This document shows, piece by piece, positions 41,597 through 50,081 of a stretch of DNA of 64,000 nt. Made by a program: the position numbers and the translations under genes. Below the pieces are notes generated by a model, which saw nothing but the letters and a program-made list of their open reading frames with translations, made no database searches and was not told the origin of the DNA. Location: positions 40,303-104,302 of the forward strand of contig NZ_KZ559472.1 in the NCBI RefSeq assembly GCF_002850745.1, given 5' to 3'. The first letter of the stretch is position 1. Every line of letters starts with the position of its first letter. Origin of the DNA: Nonomuraea indica (GTDB lineage: Bacteria; Actinomycetota; Actinomycetes; Streptosporangiales; Streptosporangiaceae).

Positions 41597-42991
41597 ATGA
41601 CCGATGTGACAGACTCCCCCGTCCCCATGCCCGCCAAGCGGCGCGTGGCGCAACTCGGCATGCTGGCGTTCGCTGTCGGCATCGTCATGTTCGCCTACGC
41701 CAACGTGGGGCTCGCCGTGGACGGCCAGGTCCCCGCCGGCATGCTCACCTACGGTCTCGGCCTGGGCGGGCTGATGCTGGTGGCCTACCTCGTCCTGGCC
41801 AGGTTCGCGCCGTGGGCCGACCCCCTCATCCTGCCGCTGGTCACCCTGATCAACGGCCTCGGCCTGGTGATGATCTACCGGCTCTCCGTGGCGAAGTCCG
41901 ACCTGCCGTCCGCCACGCTGGCCTCGCCCACCAGCCAGCTGATGTGGACCTTCTTCGGCATCGCGCTCTTCACCGTCACGCTCGTCTTCCTGCGCGACCA
42001 TCGCGCGCTCCAACGGCTCACCTACACCGCGGGGGCCGCCGGCCTGCTGCTGCTGGTCTCACCGTTGATCCCGTTCCTCGGCCAGGAGATCAACGGCGCC
42101 CGGATCTGGATCGGCATCCCCGGCCTCGGCCAGCTCCAGCCCGCTGAGTTCGCCAAACTCGCGCTCGTCGTCTTCTTCGCCGGCTACCTGGTGGCCAAGC
42201 GCGACGTGCTCGCGCTCGCCGGCCGGCGGCTGCTCTTCATCGACCTTCCCCGTGCCCGTGACCTCGGCCCCATCCTCATCACCTGGGGGATCAGCCTCGG
42301 CGTGCTGGTCCTGCAGAAGGACCTCGGCTCCTCGCTGCTGATGTTCGGCACGTTCATCGCGATGCTCTACATCGCGACCCAGCGCACCTCGTGGGTGCTC
42401 ATCGGCATCCTGCTCTTCGTGGGCGGCGCCATCCTCGCCGGGATGGTCTTCAACCACGTCCAGGAACGGTTCGAGGTCTACCTCAACCCCGAGGACCCCG
42501 AGCTGTTCTTCAAGGTGGGCGGCAGCGGTCAGCTCATGGAGGGCCTGTTCGCGCTGGGCAACGGCGGCATCCTGGGCACCGGGCTCGGCCAGGGGCACCC
42601 CGAGCTGATCCCGCTCGCCTTCTCCGACTTCATCTTCCCCGCCACCGGCGAGGAACTCGGCCTCACCGGGCTGATGGCGCTGCTCATGGTCTACGCACTG
42701 CTGGTGGAGCGCGGCCTGCGCACCTCGCTCGCCGCTCGTGACCCGTTCTCCAAGCTGCTGGCAGGCGGGCTGTCCTTCCTGCTGGCCTGGCAGCTCTTCA
42801 TCATCGTCGGCGGGGTGACCAACCTGATCCCGCTCACCGGTCTCGTGACCCCGTTCATGTCCCAGGGTGGTTCGGCCCTCCTGGCCAACTGGATCCTCAT
42901 CGCCCTCCTCGTACGCACCTCGGACGCGGCCCGGCAGCCGCCACCCCAGGCGATCCAGAACGAAGGAATGACGCAGGTGTTCCAGCGATGA
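41597..42991 (+). CDS. rodA: RodA/FtsW-type SEDS peptidoglycan polymerase
   Basis: 464 residues with about twelve membrane helices. SEDS proteins polymerise lipid II into glycan strands. Visible family marks are GQEINGARIWIGIPG, AEFAKLALVVF, KDLGSSLLMFG and GEELGLTGLM with the catalytic-region acidic residue, plus the C-terminal LIPLTGLVTPFMSQGGS. The adjacent pbpA supplies the matching transpeptidase; their stop and start overlap by 4 bp. RodA/PBP2 pairing is expected for cell elongation or septation. Confidence 0.95.
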   Translation: MTDVTDSPVPMPAKRRVAQLGMLAFAVGIVMFAYANVGLAVDGQVPAGMLTYGLGLGGLMLVAYLVLARFAPWADPLILPLVTLINGLGLVMIYRLSVAKSDLPSATLASPTSQLMWTFFGIALFTVTLVFLRDHRALQRLTYTAGAAGLLLLVSPLIPFLGQEINGARIWIGIPGLGQLQPAEFAKLALVVFFAGYLVAKRDVLALAGRRLLFIDLPRARDLGPILITWGISLGVLVLQKDLGSSLLMFGTFIAMLYIATQRTSWVLIGILLFVGGAILAGMVFNHVQERFEVYLNPEDPELFFKVGGSGQLMEGLFALGNGGILGTGLGQGHPELIPLAFSDFIFPATGEELGLTGLMALLMVYALLVERGLRTSLAARDPFSKLLAGGLSFLLAWQLFIIVGGVTNLIPLTGLVTPFMSQGGSALLANWILIALLVRTSDAARQPPPQAIQNEGMTQVFQR

Positions 42992-44448
42992 ACAGCCCCA
43001 TCAAGCGGATAGCCGTGGCCTGCCTGGCCATGTTCGCGCTGCTCATGGTCAACGTGAATTACCTCCAGGCGGTGCGCGCCGAGGAGCTCTCCAGCGACGC
43101 GAAGGACCGGCGCAACTTCTTCGAGCGCTACGCGGTGCAGCGCGGACGGATCACGGCGGGCGGCAAGGTGATCCTCGCCCAGTCCAAGGAGACCAACGAC
43201 CCGAACTTCAAGTTCGTCCGCGAGTATCCCGAGGGCAAGCTCTATGCCCATGTCACCGGATTCTTCTCACCGGAGAGCGCCGACGCGATCGAGGCGTCCA
43301 AGAACAAGCTGCTCGACGGGTCCAGCACAGACCTGTTGCTGCGGCGCAGCATCGACCTGTTCACCGGCGAACCGACCAGGGGCGCCAACGTCGACCTCAC
43401 CATCGACCCGAGGGCCCAGGAGGCCGCCCACGAGGCGCTGGGGAAGAGCGGCAAGCGGGGCGCGCTCGTCGCGCTCAACCCCAAGACCGGCGCGATCCTC
43501 GCGATGGTGTCGCTGCCCACCTACGAACCGGCCGAGCTGTCGGGCACCGACAAGGGCAAGGTGTTCACGCGCTACGACCAGCTGGCCAAGGACAAGGGCC
43601 AGCCGCTGCTCAACCGGACCATCCGCCAGACGTACGCGCCCGGCTCCACGTTCAAGGTGGTGACCGCGGCGGCGTTCCTGGAGGACGATGACTCCCGCGG
43701 ACCCACCACCACCGTCGAGGCGCCGCAGCGGCTGCCGCTGCCCGGCACCACCATCAGCCTGCCCAACTACGGCGGCGCCGCCTGCGGTGCCGGCCAGGTG
43801 CCGCTGGTCTTCGCGCTGGAGAAGTCCTGCAACACGCCGTTCGGTGACATCGGCATCAAGCTCGGCTACGACAAGATGCGCGAGCAGACCGAGAAGTTCG
43901 GCATGGGCCTGGACCTCGAGGTGCCCATGACCGTGGAGAAGAGCGACTTCGGCAAGGAGGAGGACAAGGCGGCGCTCGCCATGTCCGCCATCGGCCAGCG
44001 CAGCGTCCGGATGACGCCCCTGCAGATGGCCATGATCGCCGCCGGCATCGCCAACGACGGCACGGTGATGAAGCCGTACCTCGTCAACAAGATCACTGAC
44101 AGCAAGGGCGACAGCATCGAGGAGGCCGAGCCCGACGAGCTGACCGAGGCCGTGAGCCCCGAGACGGCGGCCAAGCTGCGCGAGATGATGGTCAGCGTCG
44201 TCAACAACGGCACGGCCAACCTGGCGCAGATCCCCGGCGTGCAGGTGGGCGGCAAGACCGGCACCGCCGAGACCAGCGACGGCAAGCCGCCGCACGCCTG
44301 GTTCATCTCCTTCGCCCCGGCCAACGACCCCAAGATCGCCGTGGCGGTCATCGTCGAGTCGGGCGCCGCCCGGGTCGGCGCCGAGGCCACCGGTGGCGGC
44401 ACCGCCGCGCCGATCGCGAAGCAGGTGATGGAGGCGGTGCTGAGGTGA
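42988..44448 (+). CDS. pbpA: Class B penicillin-binding protein PbpA
   Basis: 486 residues. One membrane anchor (7-27) precedes a pedestal and the transpeptidase domain with the active-site tetrad PGSTFKVV (Ser), SCN in EKSCNTPF, and GGKTGTAET. It cross-links peptidoglycan strands made by RodA. It overlaps rodA by 4 bp and is followed 21 nt later by pknA. PknB is known to phosphorylate PbpA in mycobacteria. Confidence 0.95.
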   Translation: MNSPIKRIAVACLAMFALLMVNVNYLQAVRAEELSSDAKDRRNFFERYAVQRGRITAGGKVILAQSKETNDPNFKFVREYPEGKLYAHVTGFFSPESADAIEASKNKLLDGSSTDLLLRRSIDLFTGEPTRGANVDLTIDPRAQEAAHEALGKSGKRGALVALNPKTGAILAMVSLPTYEPAELSGTDKGKVFTRYDQLAKDKGQPLLNRTIRQTYAPGSTFKVVTAAAFLEDDDSRGPTTTVEAPQRLPLPGTTISLPNYGGAACGAGQVPLVFALEKSCNTPFGDIGIKLGYDKMREQTEKFGMGLDLEVPMTVEKSDFGKEEDKAALAMSAIGQRSVRMTPLQMAMIAAGIANDGTVMKPYLVNKITDSKGDSIEEAEPDELTEAVSPETAAKLREMMVSVVNNGTANLAQIPGVQVGGKTGTAETSDGKPPHAWFISFAPANDPKIAVAVIVESGAARVGAEATGGGTAAPIAKQVMEAVLR

Positions 44449-44469
44449 TTGACGGTAACGTGCTGACCC

Positions 44470-45981
44470 ATGCGGCTCGGTAACCGCTACCACCTGCTCT
44501 CCCGCATCGCCACGGGCGGTATGGGAGAGGTCTGGCGTGCCCGCGACGAGCTGCTGGGCCGCGAGGTGGCGGTCAAGACGTTGCGCAGCCACATCCACGC
44601 CGACCCCTCCTTCCGCGAGCGGTTCCGCAACGAGGCGCGCATCACCGCCGGGCTGACCGATCCGGGCATCGCCCAGATCTACGACTACGGCGAGCAGAGC
44701 GACGGGGCCTACCTCGTCATGGAGCTCGTGCACGGCGAGCCGCTGTCGGCCATCCTGGGTCGCAACGGCCCGCTGGGGCCCGACGTGACGCTGGACGTGC
44801 TCCACCAGACGGCCAGGGCGCTGCACGCCGCCCACGCCTCCGGCGTGGTGCACCGCGACATCAAGCCCGGCAACCTGCTCGTCACGCCCCAGGGCACGAT
44901 CAAGGTGACCGACTTCGGCATCGCCCGCGCCCTGGAGGCCGCGCCGGTGACGCAGGCGGGCACCGTGCTCGGCACCGCCCAGTACGTCAGCCCCGAGCAG
45001 GCCCAGGGTCTCACGCTCACCCCGGCCACCGATCTCTACTCCCTGGGCGTGGTGGCCTACGAGTGCCTGGCGGGGCGCACGCCGTTCCAGGGCGACAGTC
45101 AGGTGGCCATCGCGCTGCGGCACCTCAACGAGCTGCCGCCGCCGCTCGGCGTCGACGTGCCCGCCCCGGTGCGGGAGCTCGTCATGGCGCTGCTGGCCAA
45201 GGACCCGGCGGCGCGGCCGGGGTCGGCGCGTGAGCTGGCCGACCGGGCGGCCATGCTGCGGGAGACGCTGGCCGACGCCGGACGGGGCTCCGACCTCAGC
45301 ATGCTCACCGACCCGGCGGGGTTCCGCGTCCACGAGCCGCATTCGGGGCCGCACTCAGGCCCTCATTCGGGGGGACCGTTTTCCGGGCCGCGTTTCGGGG
45401 GCCCGCAATCCGGGCCGAATCCCGGTGGTTCAGCTCATGGCGAAGCGCCTGCCACGGACGACCCGCGGACGGCGGCCACCCATGCCGGGGCCGCCGGCGA
45501 CGTCCCGACGCGGACGACGGGCGGCGGAGCCGTCCGGCACGTCCCGCGCCGGCGGCACCGGGGCGCGCGGGTGCTCGCGTCGCTCGTCGCCACCGCGGGA
45601 TGCCTGGCCGTGGTCGGTTTCGGCGCCATGACGCTCACCCAGCAGCAGTCGCCCGCCAGGCCCCCCGACGTCGCCGAGCCGAGCGGGTCGTCGGCGCCGC
45701 TGCCGCCGCCCACGACGAGGGAGCCGCGGCCCGTCAAGACCAAGACACGCACCCGGCGACCTCCGGTGGTTCCGGTCAAGTCGCAGCGGCCGGTACCCTC
45801 ACGGTCGGCTACCGTTACAAGGTCGGCGACACCCACCCGGAAGCCGACCCCGAAGCCCACCCCGTCCACCCGGACACCGACGCCGACACCGACCCCCACG
45901 CCACCGACGACAACGCCAACTCCGACAACGAGCGCCTCACCTGACCCGGGCGACACGAACCCGCCGAAGGGGGAGACGTGA
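44470..45981 (+). CDS. pknA: Ser/Thr protein kinase PknA
   Basis: 503 residues. The kinase domain (1-270) shows the glycine loop ATGGMGEVWRA, the Lys in EVAVKTL, catalytic VVHRDIKPGN and metal-binding TDFGIARA. A long tail follows with HSGPHSGPHSGGPF-like repeats, a membrane helix (about 376-398) and a Thr/Pro-rich external end without PASTA domains. It acts with PknB on cell-wall and division proteins. A TAACGT hexamer 8 nt before the ATG could add an internal leaderless promoter in the operon. Confidence 0.94.
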   Translation: MRLGNRYHLLSRIATGGMGEVWRARDELLGREVAVKTLRSHIHADPSFRERFRNEARITAGLTDPGIAQIYDYGEQSDGAYLVMELVHGEPLSAILGRNGPLGPDVTLDVLHQTARALHAAHASGVVHRDIKPGNLLVTPQGTIKVTDFGIARALEAAPVTQAGTVLGTAQYVSPEQAQGLTLTPATDLYSLGVVAYECLAGRTPFQGDSQVAIALRHLNELPPPLGVDVPAPVRELVMALLAKDPAARPGSARELADRAAMLRETLADAGRGSDLSMLTDPAGFRVHEPHSGPHSGPHSGGPFSGPRFGGPQSGPNPGGSAHGEAPATDDPRTAATHAGAAGDVPTRTTGGGAVRHVPRRRHRGARVLASLVATAGCLAVVGFGAMTLTQQQSPARPPDVAEPSGSSAPLPPPTTREPRPVKTKTRTRRPPVVPVKSQRPVPSRSATVTRSATPTRKPTPKPTPSTRTPTPTPTPTPPTTTPTPTTSASPDPGDTNPPKGET

Positions 45982-46054
45982 TGTGTCATGGGGTCGATGA
46001 TGGACAGCGGCGGCCCACGCGCGAGGCCGTACCCAAGATGAACGGTAAGGGACA

Positions 46055-47914
46055 GTGCAGGAAATGACTCAGCCTCGGCGACTCGGAGGTCGCTACGAGC
46101 TCGACGGTGTCGTCGGGCGCGGCGGCATGGCCGAGGTGTACCGCGCCCGAGATCTCCGGCTGGACCGCATAGTCGCGATCAAAACCCTCCGGTCCGACCT
46201 GGCGCGTGACCACACCTTCCAGGCCCGCTTCCGCCGGGAGGCGCAGTCGGCGGCCTCGCTCAACCACCCGGCGGTGGTCGCCGTCTACGACACCGGCGAG
46301 GACGTCACCGACGGCACTCCCGTGCCCTACATCGTCATGGAGTTCGTCGACGGCCGCACGCTGCGCGACCTGCTGCGCCAGGACCGCCGGCTGCTGCCCG
46401 AGCGCGCGGCCGAGCTGGTCGACGGCATCCTGCGTGCCCTCGACTACAGCCACCGCGGCGGCATCGTGCACCGCGACATCAAGCCGGCGAACGTCATGAT
46501 CACCCGGGCCGGCGACGTCAAGGTGATGGACTTCGGCATCGCCCGCGCGATGGCCGACTCGGCCGCGACCATGACGCAGACCGCCCAGGTGATCGGCACG
46601 GCCCAGTACCTGTCGCCCGAGCAGGCACGCGGCGAGCGGGTCGACGCCCGCAGCGACATCTACTCCACCGGCTGCGTGCTCTACGAGCTGCTGACCGGCC
46701 AGCCGCCGTTCACCGGCGACTCGCCTGTCGCGATCGCCTACCAGCACGTGCGCGAGGAGCCCATCCCGCCCTCGCAGATCGACCCCGACATCCCGGCGTG
46801 GGCCGACGCGATCGTGCTCAAGGCCATGGCCAAGGACCCGGCGCACCGCTACCAGAGCGCCGGCGAGATGCGGGCCGACATCCAGCGCGCGATGTCGGGC
46901 ATGCCCGTCGACGCCCAGACGACGGCGCTCACCAACAGCTACGGACCCGGCACGCGCATGATGACCTCCCCCCAGGGGGCGGCCGGTCCGGCCACGCAGC
47001 GCACCACCGCCGTCCCGGCGTACGAGTACGACGACGGCCAGGGCGGCGGGCGCGGCGGCCGGCGGCGGGCCGGCGGCGGCGGCAACACGGCGCTCAAGAC
47101 GGCCGCCTGGATCATCGTGCCGTTGCTGATCATCGGCGCCTTCATCGGCATCGGCTACACCTTCCTCAACTCCGGCGGCACCCCGGCCGACCAGTCCGTC
47201 GAGATCCCGTCGCTGGCCACGCAGACCGAGAAGGCGGCGGTGGCGGAGCTGGTGGCGCTGGGACTGAAGGCCGAGGTGACCAAGGAGTTCAGCAGCGAGG
47301 TCGACAAGGACACGGTGATCAAGACCGACCCCGACGCCGGCGCCAAGGTCAACAAGGGCGACACGGTCAAGGTCTTCGTCTCCAAGGGGGCCGAGAAGGT
47401 CAAGGTGCCCGAAGGGCTCATCGGCCTGGCGCCCGAGGACGCCAGAGCGATCCTCGAGGAGGCGGGCCTCACCGCCACGATCAGCACCAAGAACTCCAGC
47501 AAGCCGCAGGGCAAGGTCATGGAGACCGACCCCGCGGCGGGCGAGCCGATCGAGAAGGGCGGCAAGGTCACCCTGTACGTGCCCAAGCAGCTCATCGCGG
47601 TGCCGTCCGTGATCGGGCTGACCGATGGCGACGCGTCCAAGGCGATCAAGGGGCTGGGGCTCAAGGTCAGGGTCGACAAGCAGCCGAGCGACCAGCCGGA
47701 GGGCACGGTCATCCAGCAGAACCCCGGCGAGGGGGCCAAGGTCGCCCCAGGCACCACCATCACGATCGTCGTGTCGGAGGGCCAGGAGATGACGACCCCC
47801 ACGGAGCCGTTCCCGACCGATCAGCCCGACCCGACGGTGCCGACCGAGGAGGAGCAGCTGCCGACCGAGGAGCCGACGGCCGACGTTCCGATCGAGGACG
47901 ACGACCTGGGCTGA
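46055..47914 (+). CDS. pknB: Ser/Thr protein kinase PknB with three PASTA domains
   Basis: 619 residues from GTG 46055; ATG 46064 (MTQPRRLGGRYEL) is an equally good start. Kinase domain: VGRGGMAEVYRA, VAIKTL, IVHRDIKPANV, MDFGIARAMA. A membrane helix lies at about 350-372. Outside are three PASTA repeats (SVEIPSLATQ, VKVPEGLIGL and IAVPSVIGL segments), one fewer than the four in Mycobacterium, and a Thr/Glu-rich acidic tail. PASTA domains sense muropeptides or lipid II. It closes the fhaA-pknB operon. Confidence 0.95.
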   Translation: MQEMTQPRRLGGRYELDGVVGRGGMAEVYRARDLRLDRIVAIKTLRSDLARDHTFQARFRREAQSAASLNHPAVVAVYDTGEDVTDGTPVPYIVMEFVDGRTLRDLLRQDRRLLPERAAELVDGILRALDYSHRGGIVHRDIKPANVMITRAGDVKVMDFGIARAMADSAATMTQTAQVIGTAQYLSPEQARGERVDARSDIYSTGCVLYELLTGQPPFTGDSPVAIAYQHVREEPIPPSQIDPDIPAWADAIVLKAMAKDPAHRYQSAGEMRADIQRAMSGMPVDAQTTALTNSYGPGTRMMTSPQGAAGPATQRTTAVPAYEYDDGQGGGRGGRRRAGGGGNTALKTAAWIIVPLLIIGAFIGIGYTFLNSGGTPADQSVEIPSLATQTEKAAVAELVALGLKAEVTKEFSSEVDKDTVIKTDPDAGAKVNKGDTVKVFVSKGAEKVKVPEGLIGLAPEDARAILEEAGLTATISTKNSSKPQGKVMETDPAAGEPIEKGGKVTLYVPKQLIAVPSVIGLTDGDASKAIKGLGLKVRVDKQPSDQPEGTVIQQNPGEGAKVAPGTTITIVVSEGQEMTTPTEPFPTDQPDPTVPTEEEQLPTEEPTADVPIEDDDLG

Positions 47915-47956
47915 CGCCTGCGTGACGAAGGGCCGTCCTCGCCTCTTGGGTTCACG

Positions 47957-48087
47957 TGGTCGTCGCAACACCTTGATCTTGAGGAGTTGCGACGACCATG
48001 TCGTTGTCGGAGGAGTTTGCTGGGCAGCGCGATGAGTTGCTGAGGCTGGTCGATGCCGGGGCCGGGGTGCGGTCTCCGGAGCCGTGA
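47957..48087 (+). mobile_element. Possible insertion-sequence remnant
   Basis: A perfect 13-bp inverted repeat, TGGTCGTCGCAAC (47957-47969) and GTTGCGACGACCA (47986-47998), encloses 16 nt and runs into an ATG at 47998. From there a 29-codon frame beginning MSLSEEFAGQRDELLRL stops at 48085-48087. Codon use (TTG, TTT, GCT, GAT) differs from all neighbours. It resembles the N-terminus of a helix-turn-helix transposase, but I cannot name the family. No second end is visible. Confidence 0.4.
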
Positions 48088-48205
48088 GCTTTCGCGAGCC
48101 CTCTGCCCGCACACCGCGCCAGGTCTCCGGAGCCGCCAGATCTGCGGAGTCGTGAGGGTCTACGAAGTCGTGAGGTCTACGGAACGAGGTCTCCGGGGCG
48201 TCGGA
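48071..48205. repeat. Degenerate short repeats
   Basis: About six diverged copies of a 15-19 bp motif around GTCTCCGGAGCCGTGAG occur after the putative insertion remnant; variants read ATCTGCGGAGTCGTGAGG, GTCTACGAAGTCGTGAG and GTCTACGGAACGAG. No open frame is convincing here. Together with the remnant it fills the gap between pknB and pabA. Confidence 0.5.
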
Positions 48206-48214
48206 GCGGCCCGC

Positions 48215-48258
48215 AACGTGAAACGCCCCCGCCGCTCGGGGGCAACGGCGGGGACGTT
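48215..48258 (-). terminator. Terminator downstream of pabA
   Basis: CCCCGCCG and CGGCGGGG form an 8-bp stem, extended by an outer AACGT/ACGTT pairing; on the minus strand CGTTTCACG follows. It lies 32 nt beyond the pabA stop. Confidence 0.7.
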
Positions 48259-48289
48259 CATACGTGTGTCGTCCGGGACGGATCGGGCG

Positions 48290-48862
48290 TTACACGATCC
48301 CGTCCAGCCAGTTGGCGAGCAGCCGGTGACCGTGCTGGGACAGCACGGACTCCGGGTGGAACTGGACGCCCTCGATGGGCAGGTCGCGGTGACGCAGCCC
48401 CATGATCACGCCGTCGGCGGTGCGGGCGGTCACGTGCAGCTCGGCCGGCACGGTCTCGGGTCGTACGGCGAGCGAGTGGTAGCGGGTCATCGGCACCGGG
48501 GACGGCAGCGTGGCGAACACACCCTTGCCGTCGTGGACGATGTCGCTGGTGAAGCCGTGGACCAGCTCGGGCGCCCGCGACACGGTGGCGCCGTAGGCGA
48601 CCGCGATGGCCTGGTGGCCGAGGCAGACGCCGAGCAGCGGCCGGCGCAGCCCGGCGGCGTGATGGACGAGGGCGACGCTGACGCCGGCCGCCTCGGGCGT
48701 GCCGGGACCGGGGCTGATGAGGATGCCGTCGAAGCGGTCGGCGTCGGACACCACGACCTCGTCGCGCGGGCGGACGTCGCACGTGGCGCCCAGCTCACGC
48801 AGGTACTGCACGATGGTGTGGACGAAGCTGTCATGGTTGTCCACCACCAGCACGGCGGTCAT
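48290..48862 (-). CDS. pabA: Aminodeoxychorismate/anthranilate synthase glutamine amidotransferase subunit
   Basis: 190 residues, a class I glutamine amidotransferase. The nucleophile Cys sits in LLGVCLGHQAIA and the catalytic His-Glu in VQFHPESVL. It supplies ammonia to PabB (folate) or TrpE (tryptophan). Because it stands near sortase and crgA, away from tryptophan genes, pabA is the better symbol, but both uses are possible. The ATG overlaps the stop of a 52-residue membrane protein by 4 bp. Confidence 0.92.
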   Translation of the reverse strand: MTAVLVVDNHDSFVHTIVQYLRELGATCDVRPRDEVVVSDADRFDGILISPGPGTPEAAGVSVALVHHAAGLRRPLLGVCLGHQAIAVAYGATVSRAPELVHGFTSDIVHDGKGVFATLPSPVPMTRYHSLAVRPETVPAELHVTARTADGVIMGLRHRDLPIEGVQFHPESVLSQHGHRLLANWLDGIV

Positions 48863-49017
48863 CGGGTTACGGTCACCTCGTCGAGCGTCACGATGGGTTC
48901 GAGCAGCGGGAACACGCCATACCAGACTACGGCCGCCGCGACGGCGACCAGCACGGCGGCCACCAGCAGCCGGACGACGGTGTTGCCCGGCAGCCTGCGC
49001 CAGAGCCAGCCGTACAT
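48859..49017 (-). CDS. Small conserved membrane protein between sortase and pabA (52 aa)
   Basis: 52 residues: MYGWLWRRLPGNTVVRLLVA, then one membrane helix to about residue 36, and a short external end with PLLEPIVTLDEVTVTR. It is too short for usual cut-offs, but its third positions are almost all G or C, it begins 5 nt before the end of the sortase gene and its stop overlaps the pabA ATG (ATGA). Small proteins with this WLWR.LPG start occur at the same place in other actinobacteria as far as I recall. The role is unknown; sortase substrate or partner is conceivable. Confidence 0.75.
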   Translation of the reverse strand: MYGWLWRRLPGNTVVRLLVAAVLVAVAAAVVWYGVFPLLEPIVTLDEVTVTR

Positions 49018-49021
49018 GTGA

Positions 49022-49657
49022 TCATTCCTCTCTCGGCTCGGTCCTGGCGAGCACGCCGTGCACGACGAGCCGCTGGGCGGCTGAGTACTCGGGGTGGCAG
49101 GTGGTCAGCGTGATGCTGGCCCTGCGCGGCCGGCGTCCCGGCTTGCCGGGCACCGGCTCCACCACCTCCAGCGCGGTCGGCTGGACGATGTGCTGCCGGG
49201 TGACGCGGTAGGTGTAGCGCGCCTCGCGGGCGTCCACGACGATCTCGTCGCCGGGGCGGAGCTTGTCGATCTCGTTGAACGGCGCCCCGTAGGTCGTGCG
49301 GTGGCCGGAGACGACGAAGTTGCCGATCTGGCCGGGCAGGGCGGTGCCGGGGTAGTGGCCCGGCCCCTTCTTGAGGTGCTCGGGGCTGACGCCCTCGATC
49401 ACGGCGTAGCGGTAGTCGGCGCCGATCTTCGGGATGCGCAGCAGCGCCACCGCCCCGCCCAGCCGGACCCTGCCCAGAGGCCGGTCCTGCGCCAGCCGCG
49501 GCCCGCCCGCCATCTCGCGGGCGAGCTCCTCCTGCAGGAGCGGCTGCTGGCGTCCGGTGTAGGCGCCGGTGCCCCAGAGCAGGTAGGCGCAGAACAACAG
49601 CAGTATCAGGCCCGCGGTGATGCTCAACTCGCCCACGGTCCGCAACATGGCCCTCAC
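49022..49657 (-). CDS. srtE: Class E sortase
   Basis: 211 residues. One N-terminal membrane anchor (10-30) and a sortase barrel with the catalytic His in VVSGHRTTYGAP, Cys in TLTTCHPEYSAAQRL, and a C-terminal Arg/Lys-poor end. Class E sortases join LAxTG-type proteins to peptidoglycan in high-GC actinobacteria and stand in for class A. It starts at GTG with TACGCT 7 nt upstream, a leaderless layout. No sortase substrate is seen in this window. Confidence 0.92.
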   Translation of the reverse strand: MRAMLRTVGELSITAGLILLLFCAYLLWGTGAYTGRQQPLLQEELAREMAGGPRLAQDRPLGRVRLGGAVALLRIPKIGADYRYAVIEGVSPEHLKKGPGHYPGTALPGQIGNFVVSGHRTTYGAPFNEIDKLRPGDEIVVDAREARYTYRVTRQHIVQPTALEVVEPVPGKPGRRPRRASITLTTCHPEYSAAQRLVVHGVLARTEPREE

Positions 49658-49803
49658 CCTAGGTAGCGTAAGCGCGGGCCGACCACCTGCCGGGGATCGC
49701 CAGGACGTGCGCGTGGCGACTATCCTGGGGCCCGCTTCAATTACGCTTAACGAAGAGCCTGCGGACGATCCGGATGCCCAGGCCCCCAGCAGGAGTGGTC
49801 CAA

Positions 49804-50049
49804 GTGCCCAAGTCGAAGACGCGGAAGAAGGCGGTCTACACCCCGCCGCAGAAGTCGCAGCAGGTCAAGGTCAGCCCTCGCTGGCTGGCGCCGACCATGG
49901 TGGCCGCCTGGATCATCGGCATCCTGTGGATCGCCGCCTGGTACGTCGCCCCCAACGCGCCGTTCCTCGGCGACCTCGGCCAGTGGAACCTGCTCATCGG
50001 GTTTGTTTTCATCATCTTCGGTGTGGTGCTTTCCACCCGCTGGCGTTAG
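49804..50049 (+). CDS. crgA: Cell division protein CrgA
   Basis: 81 residues: a basic N-terminus PKSKTRKKAVYTPP, then two membrane helices separated by a short external loop. CrgA links FtsZ, FtsI and PknA substrates at the septum and delays division in Streptomyces. I start at GTG 49804, which has AGGAG 8 nt upstream; the frame is open ten codons further but without a ribosome site. It is divergent from the sortase operon. Confidence 0.93.
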   Translation: MPKSKTRKKAVYTPPQKSQQVKVSPRWLAPTMVAAWIIGILWIAAWYVAPNAPFLGDLGQWNLLIGFVFIIFGVVLSTRWR

Positions 50050-50081
50050 TTCTTTCCACACCTTTTTCCACACCCTGGGGA

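Noticed and set aside
43267..48112. Two antisense open frames of about 700 codons opposite pbpA-pknB
   Set aside because: Composition is Gly, Arg, Val and His rich without domains, and the + strand holds clear kinases and a penicillin-binding protein.
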